IMG/VR virus record: IMGVR_UViG_3300032291_002073
Location: 1-23,000 of that record
DNA: 23,000 nt
Source of the DNA: a virus
Direction: 5' to 3' (one strand)
A model generated the notes under the pieces. It saw nothing but the letters and a program-made list of their open reading frames with translations, was not told the origin of the DNA and did not search any database. The translations under genes and the position numbers were made by a program. Of this stretch, positions 7,306-15,379 are shown piece after piece. Positions within the stretch are counted from its first letter, which is position 1, and every line of letters starts with the position of its first letter.

Positions 7306-7960
7306 ATATAGTGTCTATTCTGTTAGTGACATTCTCATCAAAACCATACTCACGACTGTACCAAGTGTGAACACAAAAAGGGCTGCCTTTAAATAACAAT
7401 TCCGTAGTAATACCATCAGCCCAAATATAAGCCGATAAATTTAATGGTTTGCCTTTGGCGTGCAAATAATAAAACAGACCAGCAAACGGCTCATCGTTAT
7501 TATGCTGAAACGTTCCCCTTTCTTTTGGGCGTGTTGCCTTTTTTATTCCGTCAAAGGTAAACGAATTAATAAAGTCTTTAGATTTTGACCGTACCAATAA
7601 AGAACATGCAACAACATTAAAAACATTAAAGAACGGATTGTGTACCGCCCAACTATTTGACCTGCCAGGGTGAACACAACCATCTGGCATACCAACGTGA
7701 GTAAATGAATTGTCTTTTGTATACTTTAACAAGTTTAGCACAACATTCCAATCAGTTATAAAACAATCTTCATCAATATTTATTATGTAGTTAACCTTGT
7801 TTTCAACAGCGTGTTCAAACATATAGTACAGATACTCAACAGCCGCTTCAAAACCATGAAACCCAGTACACCTATATTTTATTACATCTTGCGGAATAAA
7901 CTCACACATACGTTCCCATAATACAGGGTTGTTGCTTCTTGTATAAACAGCTACTTTCAT
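7271..7960 (-). CDS. Glycosyltransferase-like protein with DxD motif
   Basis: This 229-residue protein starts MKVAVYTRSNNP and has a probable nucleotide-sugar binding acid motif, YIINIDEDCFITD at about residues 58-70, with D63/E64/D65 placed like the DxD metal-binding motif of GT-A enzymes. The middle carries HNPFFNVFNVVACSL and later HTWYSREYG, which may form the acceptor site. It overlaps the upstream GT2-GT7 gene by four bases (ATGA) and the downstream methyltransferase by 35. I do not recognise the exact family. Most phage genes of this type add sugars to phage proteins or DNA or alter the host surface; here the target is unknown. Confidence 0.62.
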   Translation of the reverse strand: MKVAVYTRSNNPVLWERMCEFIPQDVIKYRCTGFHGFEAAVEYLYYMFEHAVENKVNYIINIDEDCFITDWNVVLNLLKYTKDNSFTHVGMPDGCVHPGRSNSWAVHNPFFNVFNVVACSLLVRSKSKDFINSFTFDGIKKATRPKERGTFQHNNDEPFAGLFYYLHAKGKPLNLSAYIWADGITTELLFKGSPFCVHTWYSREYGFDENVTNRIDTIYENCKNRVLVG

Positions 7961-9276
7961 AATAATACTTTTATATGGGTTACGTTTGCTTTTGTTGACC
8001 GTGATAATTCTTTATATTCTAAGTTGGAAAGCCCGTCATTAGCATCAATAGTATTGACTTTTTCAGCGTTTGTTGCAGCGTGTGAGTAATCTCTTTTATG
8101 GTCGGCACATTCAAAAACACATTGCCGCCTATCAACAATAAGCCCTTTAGCTTTTACCCTGTTTAGGCTCTCGTCATCTTCTCCACCCCAGCCCCAAAAG
8201 TTATTTGAGTAACCATTGATTGAATAGAACACCTCTTTGTCAAATATGGTAACACCCCCAAAATAATCAGGGTATGGCATTTTATATTTAAACTGACTGC
8301 ATTTTGTTGCTATGTGGCACGGGTTTAAAGAATAGCGATAATCAACATCAGCCGGGCGCATATCAACATCGTGGAATATATAGTAAGCGCATTGTTCTTT
8401 TGATACATCAGCCCCGATATTTAAAAGTTTAGCCCTGTTAAATGGTTTTTTGTCCGCTTGCTCAACTACATAAATATGGTAGTTTCTAAAGCCTTGTTTT
8501 TGCAAATAGCGTGTTAAAGTTGGGATAAAAACATTAAGATGTGCTTGCCTATCACGGTAGGGAATAATAAAAGCTGCACGTTGCTTTTGCTCTTTTAGGT
8601 GTCGTGGTACGTTGTTAAAATCTCCTAAGTGCCTTACAAAACCATTGCCGGTAATGATTGCTGAAACAAAACCTTTGTTTTTATAAAAAGCCCCTACATT
8701 GGCTTCAACAGTTGCACCGTGTTCTCCGTTTTGTGCATATTGACTAAACGACTCTAACAGCTTGTATTCTTTTAATCTTCTTAACCCAGGGTTAAAACTA
8801 AACCCGTTCCATATTCCTAAATGTTTAGTTATTGGGTGTTTGTATTTTACCCCCTTACAGTTATAAATTTTTGGTAACAATGGATGACCGTTGGTATCAT
8901 TTTCGGCTCTTATCCAAACCTGCAATACATTAGGGTTGTTTTCTAAAATAACCTTTGATTGCTCAATAAAGCCCGATTTGTAAAACTGCCAATCCTCTTC
9001 ACAATGAAAAATATAAGGTGTTTTTACAAGTGCATAGGCTTTATCAATAGAGTATGGTTGACCTTTGTTAACTTCGTTTTCTATCCAAGTAATAAAAGGG
9101 TACGACTCCTTTAGTTTATCATTGCAGCCCTTTACTCCGCTATCGTCAATAATAATAAACGAGTGCAAAGGGTATGTGTTAAACTCATCAAGACTTTTTA
9201 GTGTTTCGGATAACAAGGTAGGTCTATTGCACGATGTTAGCACTACTGTAACATCAGATTGATTGGTAAAATTCAT
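7957..9276 (-). CDS. GT2 glycosyltransferase fused to beta-1,4-galactosyltransferase-like (GT7) domain
   Basis: This 439-residue protein has two catalytic-type domains. The N-terminal GT2-like domain (about 5-225) has VTVVLTSCNRPTLLSETLKS, IIIDDSG near 41-47 and FHCEEDWQF (90-98) in the DxD place. The C-terminal domain (about 232-410) is of GT7 type: RAAFIIPYRDRQAHL (233-247), FNRAKLLNIG (279-288), the metal-binding FHDVDMRP (301-308), YFGGVTIFDKEVFYSINGYS (338-357), WGWGGEDDE (361-369) and a likely metal-ligand His393. In known beta-4-galactosyltransferases these are the donor, metal and acceptor motifs. No signal peptide or membrane segment is seen, so it would act in the cytoplasm. It is overlapped by glycosyltransferase-like genes on both sides. 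Confidence 0.82.
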   Translation of the reverse strand: MNFTNQSDVTVVLTSCNRPTLLSETLKSLDEFNTYPLHSFIIIDDSGVKGCNDKLKESYPFITWIENEVNKGQPYSIDKAYALVKTPYIFHCEEDWQFYKSGFIEQSKVILENNPNVLQVWIRAENDTNGHPLLPKIYNCKGVKYKHPITKHLGIWNGFSFNPGLRRLKEYKLLESFSQYAQNGEHGATVEANVGAFYKNKGFVSAIITGNGFVRHLGDFNNVPRHLKEQKQRAAFIIPYRDRQAHLNVFIPTLTRYLQKQGFRNYHIYVVEQADKKPFNRAKLLNIGADVSKEQCAYYIFHDVDMRPADVDYRYSLNPCHIATKCSQFKYKMPYPDYFGGVTIFDKEVFYSINGYSNNFWGWGGEDDESLNRVKAKGLIVDRRQCVFECADHKRDYSHAATNAEKVNTIDANDGLSNLEYKELSRSTKANVTHIKVLL

Positions 9277-9877
9277 AGGCTTCAGGTGTGCAATGTTCTT
9301 TCAAAAAATTATTATCGGGGGTGTAAATGTTAGTTCGGGTATGTCCACTACCGCCCGACATTCCTACACCGTGTTTAATACCTATTGCCATTATTCTTTC
9401 AGGTCGTACCGTTACGCCTTTCCATTTACTCCAAATAAATAAATCAGCAAAGGCATAGTTGTTTGCCGGCATAGGATAGTCAATGCAATTTTTACTTACC
9501 ATAGTGCAAAACATACTTGCCCTTTTTTCGTGGGATTGAAAATGTACCCCCTTTACCCCTAAGTGATAATAGTAAGTATAATCAATACCAAGTAAGTCAG
9601 GCTTGCCGTGTTGCACCCATTCAGCATACATATAAGCTATATAGTCGGGTTGGTAGTAATCGTCATCTTCCCAAAATATAATACATTCAGCCCCTTTTTT
9701 AACAGCGTTGCGTATTCCGTATTTGTATCGTTCTGTTATGTCTTTATCGTGGGAACGTGGGAGGTAATCAACAATTTCAATAATGTCGGGTTGCTTGGTT
9801 TGCATTAAGATTTGTTTAAGTGCAAAATCTAAGAACTCGCCCCTATCCCCCCTTGTTGGAATTACAACTGCTAACAT
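9254..9877 (-). CDS. GT2-family glycosyltransferase
   Basis: This 207-residue protein begins MLAVVIPTRGDRGEFLDFAL, the standard first strand and helix of GT-A (GT2) enzymes. The acid motif FWEDDDYYQPDY lies at about residues 68-79 (D71-D73 as the metal/nucleotide-binding site). Later, HGVGMSGGSGH may be part of the donor/acceptor loop. It overlaps the HTH-like gene upstream by 7 bases and the GT2-GT7 gene downstream by 23 bases, so it is within one translational unit. The sugar and acceptor are unknown. No membrane segment is seen, so it is likely a soluble cytoplasmic enzyme. Confidence 0.78.
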   Translation of the reverse strand: MLAVVIPTRGDRGEFLDFALKQILMQTKQPDIIEIVDYLPRSHDKDITERYKYGIRNAVKKGAECIIFWEDDDYYQPDYIAYMYAEWVQHGKPDLLGIDYTYYYHLGVKGVHFQSHEKRASMFCTMVSKNCIDYPMPANNYAFADLFIWSKWKGVTVRPERIMAIGIKHGVGMSGGSGHTRTNIYTPDNNFLKEHCTPEAYEFYQSI

Positions 9878-10101
9878 TCTTGCCCCATTTTTTTAACAGC
9901 CCTCCAAACGGTTGTATCGTTAACATCGTGTTTGTTGGCTACATTATTGACTGCGGTTGTAATTGTGCAAGGCTTACACATTTCTTGTTTTACCTCTGCA
10001 TACATTTTTGATTGCTGAATAACAAGGAACGACATAGCCCCTGACTTAACAAGTTTATCCATTAACTCTTGGTTTTCGTTTATCAAATCGCCTAACCTCA
10101 T
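9871..10101 (-). CDS. Small helix-turn-helix-like protein
   Basis: This 76-residue protein starts MRLGDLINENQELMDKLVKS, with an ATGA overlap with the tape measure gene upstream. The C-terminal half, VANKHDVNDTTVWRAVKKMG (about 53-72), looks like a helix-turn-helix of the type found in phage regulators and transposon-related DNA-binding proteins. The end of the gene overlaps the first glycosyltransferase gene. Sitting between tail and sugar genes, it might regulate the cassette, but it may also be a small structural or chaperone protein. Only the helix-turn-helix pattern supports the DNA-binding idea. Confidence 0.55.
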   Translation of the reverse strand: MRLGDLINENQELMDKLVKSGAMSFLVIQQSKMYAEVKQEMCKPCTITTAVNNVANKHDVNDTTVWRAVKKMGQEC

Positions 10102-12614
10102 AGCGTTGCGGTTGCTTTAACCCTGCCTACCTTTTGCGTTACATCAATAATATCAACTACTGATACTACTGGCTGTGGCATTGTTTTAAACATATCGGCT
10201 AAGATATTAAATTCTTGGCTAACAGGCGGTGTGTATATTTGTCCACCATCGGCAAACTTAACACCTCCCCCGGCTTCGTTTATTGCGCTTAGTAATGGTT
10301 TGTACATACTAACCGATTTGCGGTTAATAATAACCTCTCCCCCCTCCGCTTCAATCATTCCGCTTGGTGTACCTATTTTAATTCCACCTTGTGCGTGGCG
10401 GTTGCCTACTAACATACCATCAGCCGCTTTAGGTATTATGCCGCCCTTTTCAAAAGAACTTAACAAAGCCGCTTTAAATGCGGTAAACAAGCCCCTTATA
10501 ATACCTGCAACCAATAAAGATTGAGCAAGTCCAGCAGCCCCGCCCGTTAATGCTGATTGCGGTGTTGTAAATGAGTTGGCACTTGCTATCGTAGTTGCCC
10601 CCAATATTTGTACCTCTACTATTTTACCAAGCGTATCAATAACAATAGACAATGCTTGCTTTGAAAACTTTTTAAGGTCTATGCCATTTTCGGTAATGCT
10701 ATCAACAAAGGCTTTATTTATTAGGTCCGCTTGCTGAACAAATATTGCGGTAACAGCATCGGCATTATCATTTAGCGTTTTGGTTTTATCAGCATCAACA
10801 TTCTTAATCTCACCGCTATAAATTTTATATGCGTCAAGGCTTTTAGCTTCGTTTTCAGCTTGCTTGCTAAGTTGGTTTTGTGCTATTAAATCTTGCCCGG
10901 CTATCAGCTCATTTGTAAGGTCTTTTTGAAATTGAGCATCGGCTGACAGTATTGCCCTTAGATTTTGGCTGTATAGATTTTGTAATGCTAACTTATCAGT
11001 TAAGTATTGTTGCTCATTTACCAAACCTAATTTGTAAGCCTCTTCTATAATCTTACCCTCTTTTACATAGGTATCTGTTAGCTGTTTTATCCTGTACTCA
11101 TAATTGTCGGATAGTATCCTGTTCTCTAAAGTGTTAAGGGCTGATAAAGCATCTTGCCTTGCTTTTGCCTCACGCTTAGTTAATTCAATCCTTGCCGCTA
11201 CATTGTCTGCTTCAATATCCAATCGGTCTTGGTCTAACTTAATAAGTTCAAGGCTGTATTTTGCTTGCAGTTCAACATTAGTTTTGCTCTGCGACATAAG
11301 GGTATCAAGCCCTTTTTTTTGGTCTTCAATATCTTTTAGCTTTTGAGCGTTTAATTTGGTTTGCAAATTATAAAGGGCTAAGTCGCTTGCACCTTGCGCT
11401 GTTGCTAATTTTATTTGCCTTTCAATATCCCTTGCTCCACCGGCTGCTAAGGCACGTTTTTCGGCTTCTATTTTTACAAGGTCTTCATAAGCTGAAAACA
11501 GTAAATCGGCTTGTTTTTTTTGAGTTTCTATGCTATCCGATACGTTTTCAATAATACCTAATGACCTCTTTTGCTCATCTACCCACTTAGCATAATCTAC
11601 ACGCCCAAAACCAATAGTTTCATTAAAATCAGCTAAAGCATTAGTTACCCCCTTGAAGTTAAAGATTAACTCACCTAATAATAGAACAATTGCACCTATG
11701 CCAGTAGTTGCCAAAGCTATTCTAAACAATTTTAAAAGCCCTGTTGTGCTTCCTACAACGGTTGCATATAAAAGTTGTGCGGCTGCGGCTGCTTGTGTTC
11801 GTGCCGTGTTTAAAGCAACCATAGCTGCACTATCTTTTTGCAGCGCATTAGCCACTTGTTGCACCCCATTAGCAATAGCCATAGTAGACTGTATTCGCAC
11901 TAAGGTCTTTTGCAGGTCTTTATTCTCATCACCAAACAAAGCTGCCGCCCCTTGCGCTGCACTAAAAGCCCCTGCAACTCCACTTATGCCAGTTGCTACC
12001 CCGTCAATCAAACTTGTATCTGATGCTAAAGCCTTAATGGTGTTGTTAACATCACCCATCGTATCTTTAATACGCCCAGCTTCAGCACTTAAATTCCTAA
12101 ACTCTTCGCTATTGCCCTGCCCTTGTAGTTCTAATTGCTGCAATTGTTGCGTAAGTTCACGCAATTGTTGACGTAGAGGTTTAACGGCTTCAGTATAGTT
12201 ACCTACGTTTCGTGCATTTTGCCCGTAGCTGCTTTCAATCCTTTTTAGTTCGGAATTTAAACGGGCTACCTCTGCAACTTGGTCTTTGCCTTCTTGGGTA
12301 TTCTCACGTTGTTCAGCACTCATTTTGTTAAGTGCCGATTGCGCTACTACATACTGGGCTTTTAATTGCTCTAAACTACCCTCTGCCGCATTGTTGGCTT
12401 TAATGCTTGCTTGCAGTACACGGTCTTGTTCACGGTACGTTTTATTTAACAGGCGTAATTCAGCTTCGGTAGCCCTTAGTTGGTTTTCGTTGGCTTTCTC
12501 ATCACCCCGAAGTTTAACCAAAGCCCCCGATACTTTCTTAATCTTGTCTTCAGTATCTTTTAACGTATTGCTTTGTACGTCAATCTCAATTATTATCTTT
12601 TCGGTTGTTGCCAT
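10098..12614 (-). CDS. Tail tape measure protein
   Basis: This 838-residue protein, the longest in the window, would set tail length and leave through the tail at DNA entry. It is dominated by coiled coil: about residues 10-190 (rich in Gln, Leu, Glu, for example LRQQLRELTQQLQQLELQGQ) and again about 345-620. A small-residue Ala/Gly region at 205-285 leads to a hydrophobic segment near 293-320 (IGAIVLLLGELIF), as in many tape measures, and a second hydrophobic stretch near 690-730. The C-terminus has the glycine-rich EKGGIIPKAADGMLVGNRHA and GGEVIINRKS motifs that I know from Bacteroidota tape measures. The start overlaps the upstream gene by one base (TAATG). Confidence 0.92.
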   Translation of the reverse strand: MATTEKIIIEIDVQSNTLKDTEDKIKKVSGALVKLRGDEKANENQLRATEAELRLLNKTYREQDRVLQASIKANNAAEGSLEQLKAQYVVAQSALNKMSAEQRENTQEGKDQVAEVARLNSELKRIESSYGQNARNVGNYTEAVKPLRQQLRELTQQLQQLELQGQGNSEEFRNLSAEAGRIKDTMGDVNNTIKALASDTSLIDGVATGISGVAGAFSAAQGAAALFGDENKDLQKTLVRIQSTMAIANGVQQVANALQKDSAAMVALNTARTQAAAAAQLLYATVVGSTTGLLKLFRIALATTGIGAIVLLLGELIFNFKGVTNALADFNETIGFGRVDYAKWVDEQKRSLGIIENVSDSIETQKKQADLLFSAYEDLVKIEAEKRALAAGGARDIERQIKLATAQGASDLALYNLQTKLNAQKLKDIEDQKKGLDTLMSQSKTNVELQAKYSLELIKLDQDRLDIEADNVAARIELTKREAKARQDALSALNTLENRILSDNYEYRIKQLTDTYVKEGKIIEEAYKLGLVNEQQYLTDKLALQNLYSQNLRAILSADAQFQKDLTNELIAGQDLIAQNQLSKQAENEAKSLDAYKIYSGEIKNVDADKTKTLNDNADAVTAIFVQQADLINKAFVDSITENGIDLKKFSKQALSIVIDTLGKIVEVQILGATTIASANSFTTPQSALTGGAAGLAQSLLVAGIIRGLFTAFKAALLSSFEKGGIIPKAADGMLVGNRHAQGGIKIGTPSGMIEAEGGEVIINRKSVSMYKPLLSAINEAGGGVKFADGGQIYTPPVSQEFNILADMFKTMPQPVVSVVDIIDVTQKVGRVKATATL

Positions 12615-14629
12615 TACACCTTTATTAATTCTACTTCGGTTAATTGATTAGGTTGGTAGTTGTTGATTTTGTTAACGTAGAAACGACCATAAGGGTTAAT
12701 AGTTATTGTCCTATCAAACGCAAAAGTTAAAGCATCTATGGCTGTCAAATTCATTAATACGGTCAACTTTTTAAACCTACCAAATGAAAATGCAAGGCTT
12801 ATGTAGTTATCAATTAGCCCGTTTTCATTGTCTACAAATGTAAGGTTATATGCGCTATCATTCCAAAACCAAGTCAACGGCTCTGCATTAGCATCTTGCG
12901 CTGTATTTGTACCGTCATCGTAAACCAACTCATCACTCATTACCGTAAGGTCTACATATAACAATCTGGGCTTAACAGTGGTTAGTTTATAAACGGCACT
13001 TGTTTGGAAACCTAATGTATTTAAAATATTAGGTGTTACGTTGTAAATTATAACTTGGTTAGGGGCTGCAATAGCCGGTGCATCACCTGACGATACAGAA
13101 ATCTCATCGTATTCAAGCAATGGTATTTGTGAAACGCTAACATTGTCAAACCTGATAACGTCTAAACTTGCTGCAAATGGTTGTTGAATGGTTACAATGG
13201 CTTTGCTTAATATCTCATCACTAATCAACAGTTGACCGTTGGCATAGTCTACGGGGTTATTAGTTTCATCAGCCCACCTAAACTGATTGTTTTGCCCGAA
13301 AAATGCAGGGTGAAAATCTATCTTTCTACCGCCCACGTCTAATCTATCAGTCCAGTCTAAAGGCGTAGCGTTATAAACCTCATCGTAAGTCAAAACCGTT
13401 ATAACCTGACTAACAACATCGGCTTTAAATAGTAAGTTGTATCTTTGGGCTAATGACTTAACAAACTCTTTTAAGGTCATTTCGGGCATATTGCCTGTAC
13501 ACTCAAAAAGCGACTCGTATTGAATTGTATTGTCAGCAATGGTAACTTCAAAATAGCTATCTGTTGACACAGTAAATGTTTCTGATATGGTATTGTTGTT
13601 ATCGTATATAAGCCAAACATACAATTGGTCGCCGGCATTACATTGCACATTTTCAGCAAGCAAAGTATTACTGCTACCCAAGTTTAATGCAGCCTCTGCT
13701 AATACTATAAAATCGCCGTTAGTATCTTCTTTATATATAAAACAGCTACCATTACATAAAGGGTTAAATGTTGTATTAACTTCTAAATATGTGTTTATAC
13801 TATATAGCCCGTTTGACGGAACTAAATAATGGTCAACAGAATAATTAGAGCCTGATACAACACTATTAAAAGGCAATTTAAAAAACACAAATGTGTCGGC
13901 TAAAAGTATTGTATTTAAGTTGGTTGACCTTTCAGCATATACTCCGTTATCTAACAACCACGTTTCTGTATGTTTAGGCTCATTAGTTACAATAGGAACT
14001 ATCTCTGTAAGGTAACGGTTATCGGTTAAAAAATCGCCCTGCATTTCAAAGCCAGTCAACTCTAAAATCTTTTGCATTATAGAGTGAACATACAAGCAAG
14101 GGCGTAAGGTCTTAGGGTTAACAATTAGCGCATTGTTTAATGTACGGTAAACCTCATCAGTACCATACTCCACAATCCCCCATATTACGCCCGATGTGTT
14201 GTTTTTAGTGCTAAATGTATTAGGTGTTGTACCTACTATATTCCAATAGCTGTCAAAGTCGGATAGGTCAAGGTCGTTAAGTTTCTTATCGCCCATCGCT
14301 TCAAAAAAACCACTATTCCCGCTAAAGAATACCACGTTGGCAAAATCACCATCAACACCATCTAACTGCAAAAAGCCCGATTGAACAATCCCGTTAACGT
14401 GCAACTGGGCTGCAATCCTTGTATAAGGAATATCCGAATAGGAATTGACATCATTGGCAAAGCCTAACAGCCTTTTATTGAGTGAAGTTAACGGTAGCTT
14501 AATAGAGTTGCTGTAATTACCATCCCTACTTTCTAAGTTGGTAAGGTCATGCACTTGCAAGGTTAATGCAATAACCGTTTCACGGGCAAGGTCGGCAGGG
14601 GTATTGCCTATGTATAGCGTTACGCTCAC
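12614..14629 (-). CDS. Large tail structural protein (distal tail/baseplate type)
   Basis: This 671-residue protein precedes the tape measure gene in transcription and overlaps the secreted-protein gene by four bases. The N-terminus SVTLYIGNTPADLARETVIA followed by SRDGNYSNSIKLPLTSLNKR (about 34-53) is a pattern I associate with large tail proteins of Bacteroidota phages. The rest is beta-rich, with no membrane segment or signal peptide. Near the middle, MTLKEFVKSLAQRYNLLFKADV (about 380-401) resembles the helix-plus-strand part of phage tail hub proteins that read as wheel-like baseplate rings. I infer a tail tip or baseplate component; the exact role is not visible. Confidence 0.65.
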   Translation of the reverse strand: MSVTLYIGNTPADLARETVIALTLQVHDLTNLESRDGNYSNSIKLPLTSLNKRLLGFANDVNSYSDIPYTRIAAQLHVNGIVQSGFLQLDGVDGDFANVVFFSGNSGFFEAMGDKKLNDLDLSDFDSYWNIVGTTPNTFSTKNNTSGVIWGIVEYGTDEVYRTLNNALIVNPKTLRPCLYVHSIMQKILELTGFEMQGDFLTDNRYLTEIVPIVTNEPKHTETWLLDNGVYAERSTNLNTILLADTFVFFKLPFNSVVSGSNYSVDHYLVPSNGLYSINTYLEVNTTFNPLCNGSCFIYKEDTNGDFIVLAEAALNLGSSNTLLAENVQCNAGDQLYVWLIYDNNNTISETFTVSTDSYFEVTIADNTIQYESLFECTGNMPEMTLKEFVKSLAQRYNLLFKADVVSQVITVLTYDEVYNATPLDWTDRLDVGGRKIDFHPAFFGQNNQFRWADETNNPVDYANGQLLISDEILSKAIVTIQQPFAASLDVIRFDNVSVSQIPLLEYDEISVSSGDAPAIAAPNQVIIYNVTPNILNTLGFQTSAVYKLTTVKPRLLYVDLTVMSDELVYDDGTNTAQDANAEPLTWFWNDSAYNLTFVDNENGLIDNYISLAFSFGRFKKLTVLMNLTAIDALTFAFDRTITINPYGRFYVNKINNYQPNQLTEVELIKV

Positions 14630-15375
14630 TTTGTTATCTGACCTAAAAGGTTAAAATTAATAATAGGTTTCGGTTTTAACACTTGGTACTCCTTAATATC
14701 GGTTGCCATTACACGGGTAACAGAAAGGTTGTCTATGTAATAATAGGCATAAGGAAACTCGCTGCCATAATCAACATACTTGGTAAGGTAATCAGGGAAA
14801 AAGTTTCCTAAGTTAATTACCGTTTCGCCACCTTTGGCAAAGTAGTATTGTGAAAACAATATCCAGTTGGTTGTATCGCTTACCGTTTCCCGTGAGTAAA
14901 TTACTTTAGAATAGTCTATTCCGCTATAATCTATTAGGTATGGGTTTTGGTAGGGTATTGTACCAAAGTAAACACCCATATTGTTGCAAGCCATTTGGTA
15001 ACGGTCTGCCCGGCTGTAATAAAACTGAACAAGGTACACGCTATCTTTAACCATTGGCTCTATTTCACCCCTTACCCACTCCCTAACTTCAGGTTGTGTT
15101 GACCCTAAACAGATAGCAATGTAGTTTTGTCCGTCTTGTGGCTGTTGGCAACCAAACCAATTACAAGGCGTACCTACGTTTGAGTAATCAGCTTGACCGC
15201 TTGGTACGCACCCGCTAATCAAATCAATATCGCACCTTACATTTTGCCAACCATCAGGGCTTTGCGCTATCAATGTAGGGCAACTGGCAATCTCAAAGCT
15301 GCCATTAAATACCTGCGCTTTGGCTGTAACAACCATAAGCAAGGCAATTGCTATCAATGTTATTATTCTTATCAT
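14626..15375 (-). CDS. Secreted host-like protein in tail operon
   Basis: The chosen start at 15375 gives a 249-residue protein beginning MIRIITLIAIALLMVVTAKA, a clear Sec signal peptide with a probable cut near AKA-Q. It also lies just four bases after the stop of the upstream tail gene. The longer frame to 15519 lies within that gene and gives a signal peptide too far inside. The mature part starts FNGSFEIASCP and has DGWQNV, GTPCNWFGCQQPQDGQNY (about 89-106), WILFSQYYFAKGGETVINLG (about 191-210) and YAYYYIDNLSVT. This layout is like the beta-sandwich domain of Bacteroidota surface proteins, often linked to OmpA or PKD domains. In a phage it is unexpected: it may be a moron-type gene altering the host envelope. 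Confidence 0.72.
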   Translation of the reverse strand: MIRIITLIAIALLMVVTAKAQVFNGSFEIASCPTLIAQSPDGWQNVRCDIDLISGCVPSGQADYSNVGTPCNWFGCQQPQDGQNYIAICLGSTQPEVREWVRGEIEPMVKDSVYLVQFYYSRADRYQMACNNMGVYFGTIPYQNPYLIDYSGIDYSKVIYSRETVSDTTNWILFSQYYFAKGGETVINLGNFFPDYLTKYVDYGSEFPYAYYYIDNLSVTRVMATDIKEYQVLKPKPIINFNLLGQITK

Positions 15376-15379
15376 AAGT

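Noticed and set aside
11653-12171. Plus-strand open frame of 172 residues opposite the tape measure
   Set aside because: It mirrors the Ala- and Gln-rich codons of the tape measure and has no domain, leader or neighbour support.
12286-12651. Plus-strand open frame of 121 residues
   Set aside because: It is opposite the coiled-coil start of the tape measure and is Ser/Leu/Cys-rich as expected of a complement of Glu/Gln/Lys codons.
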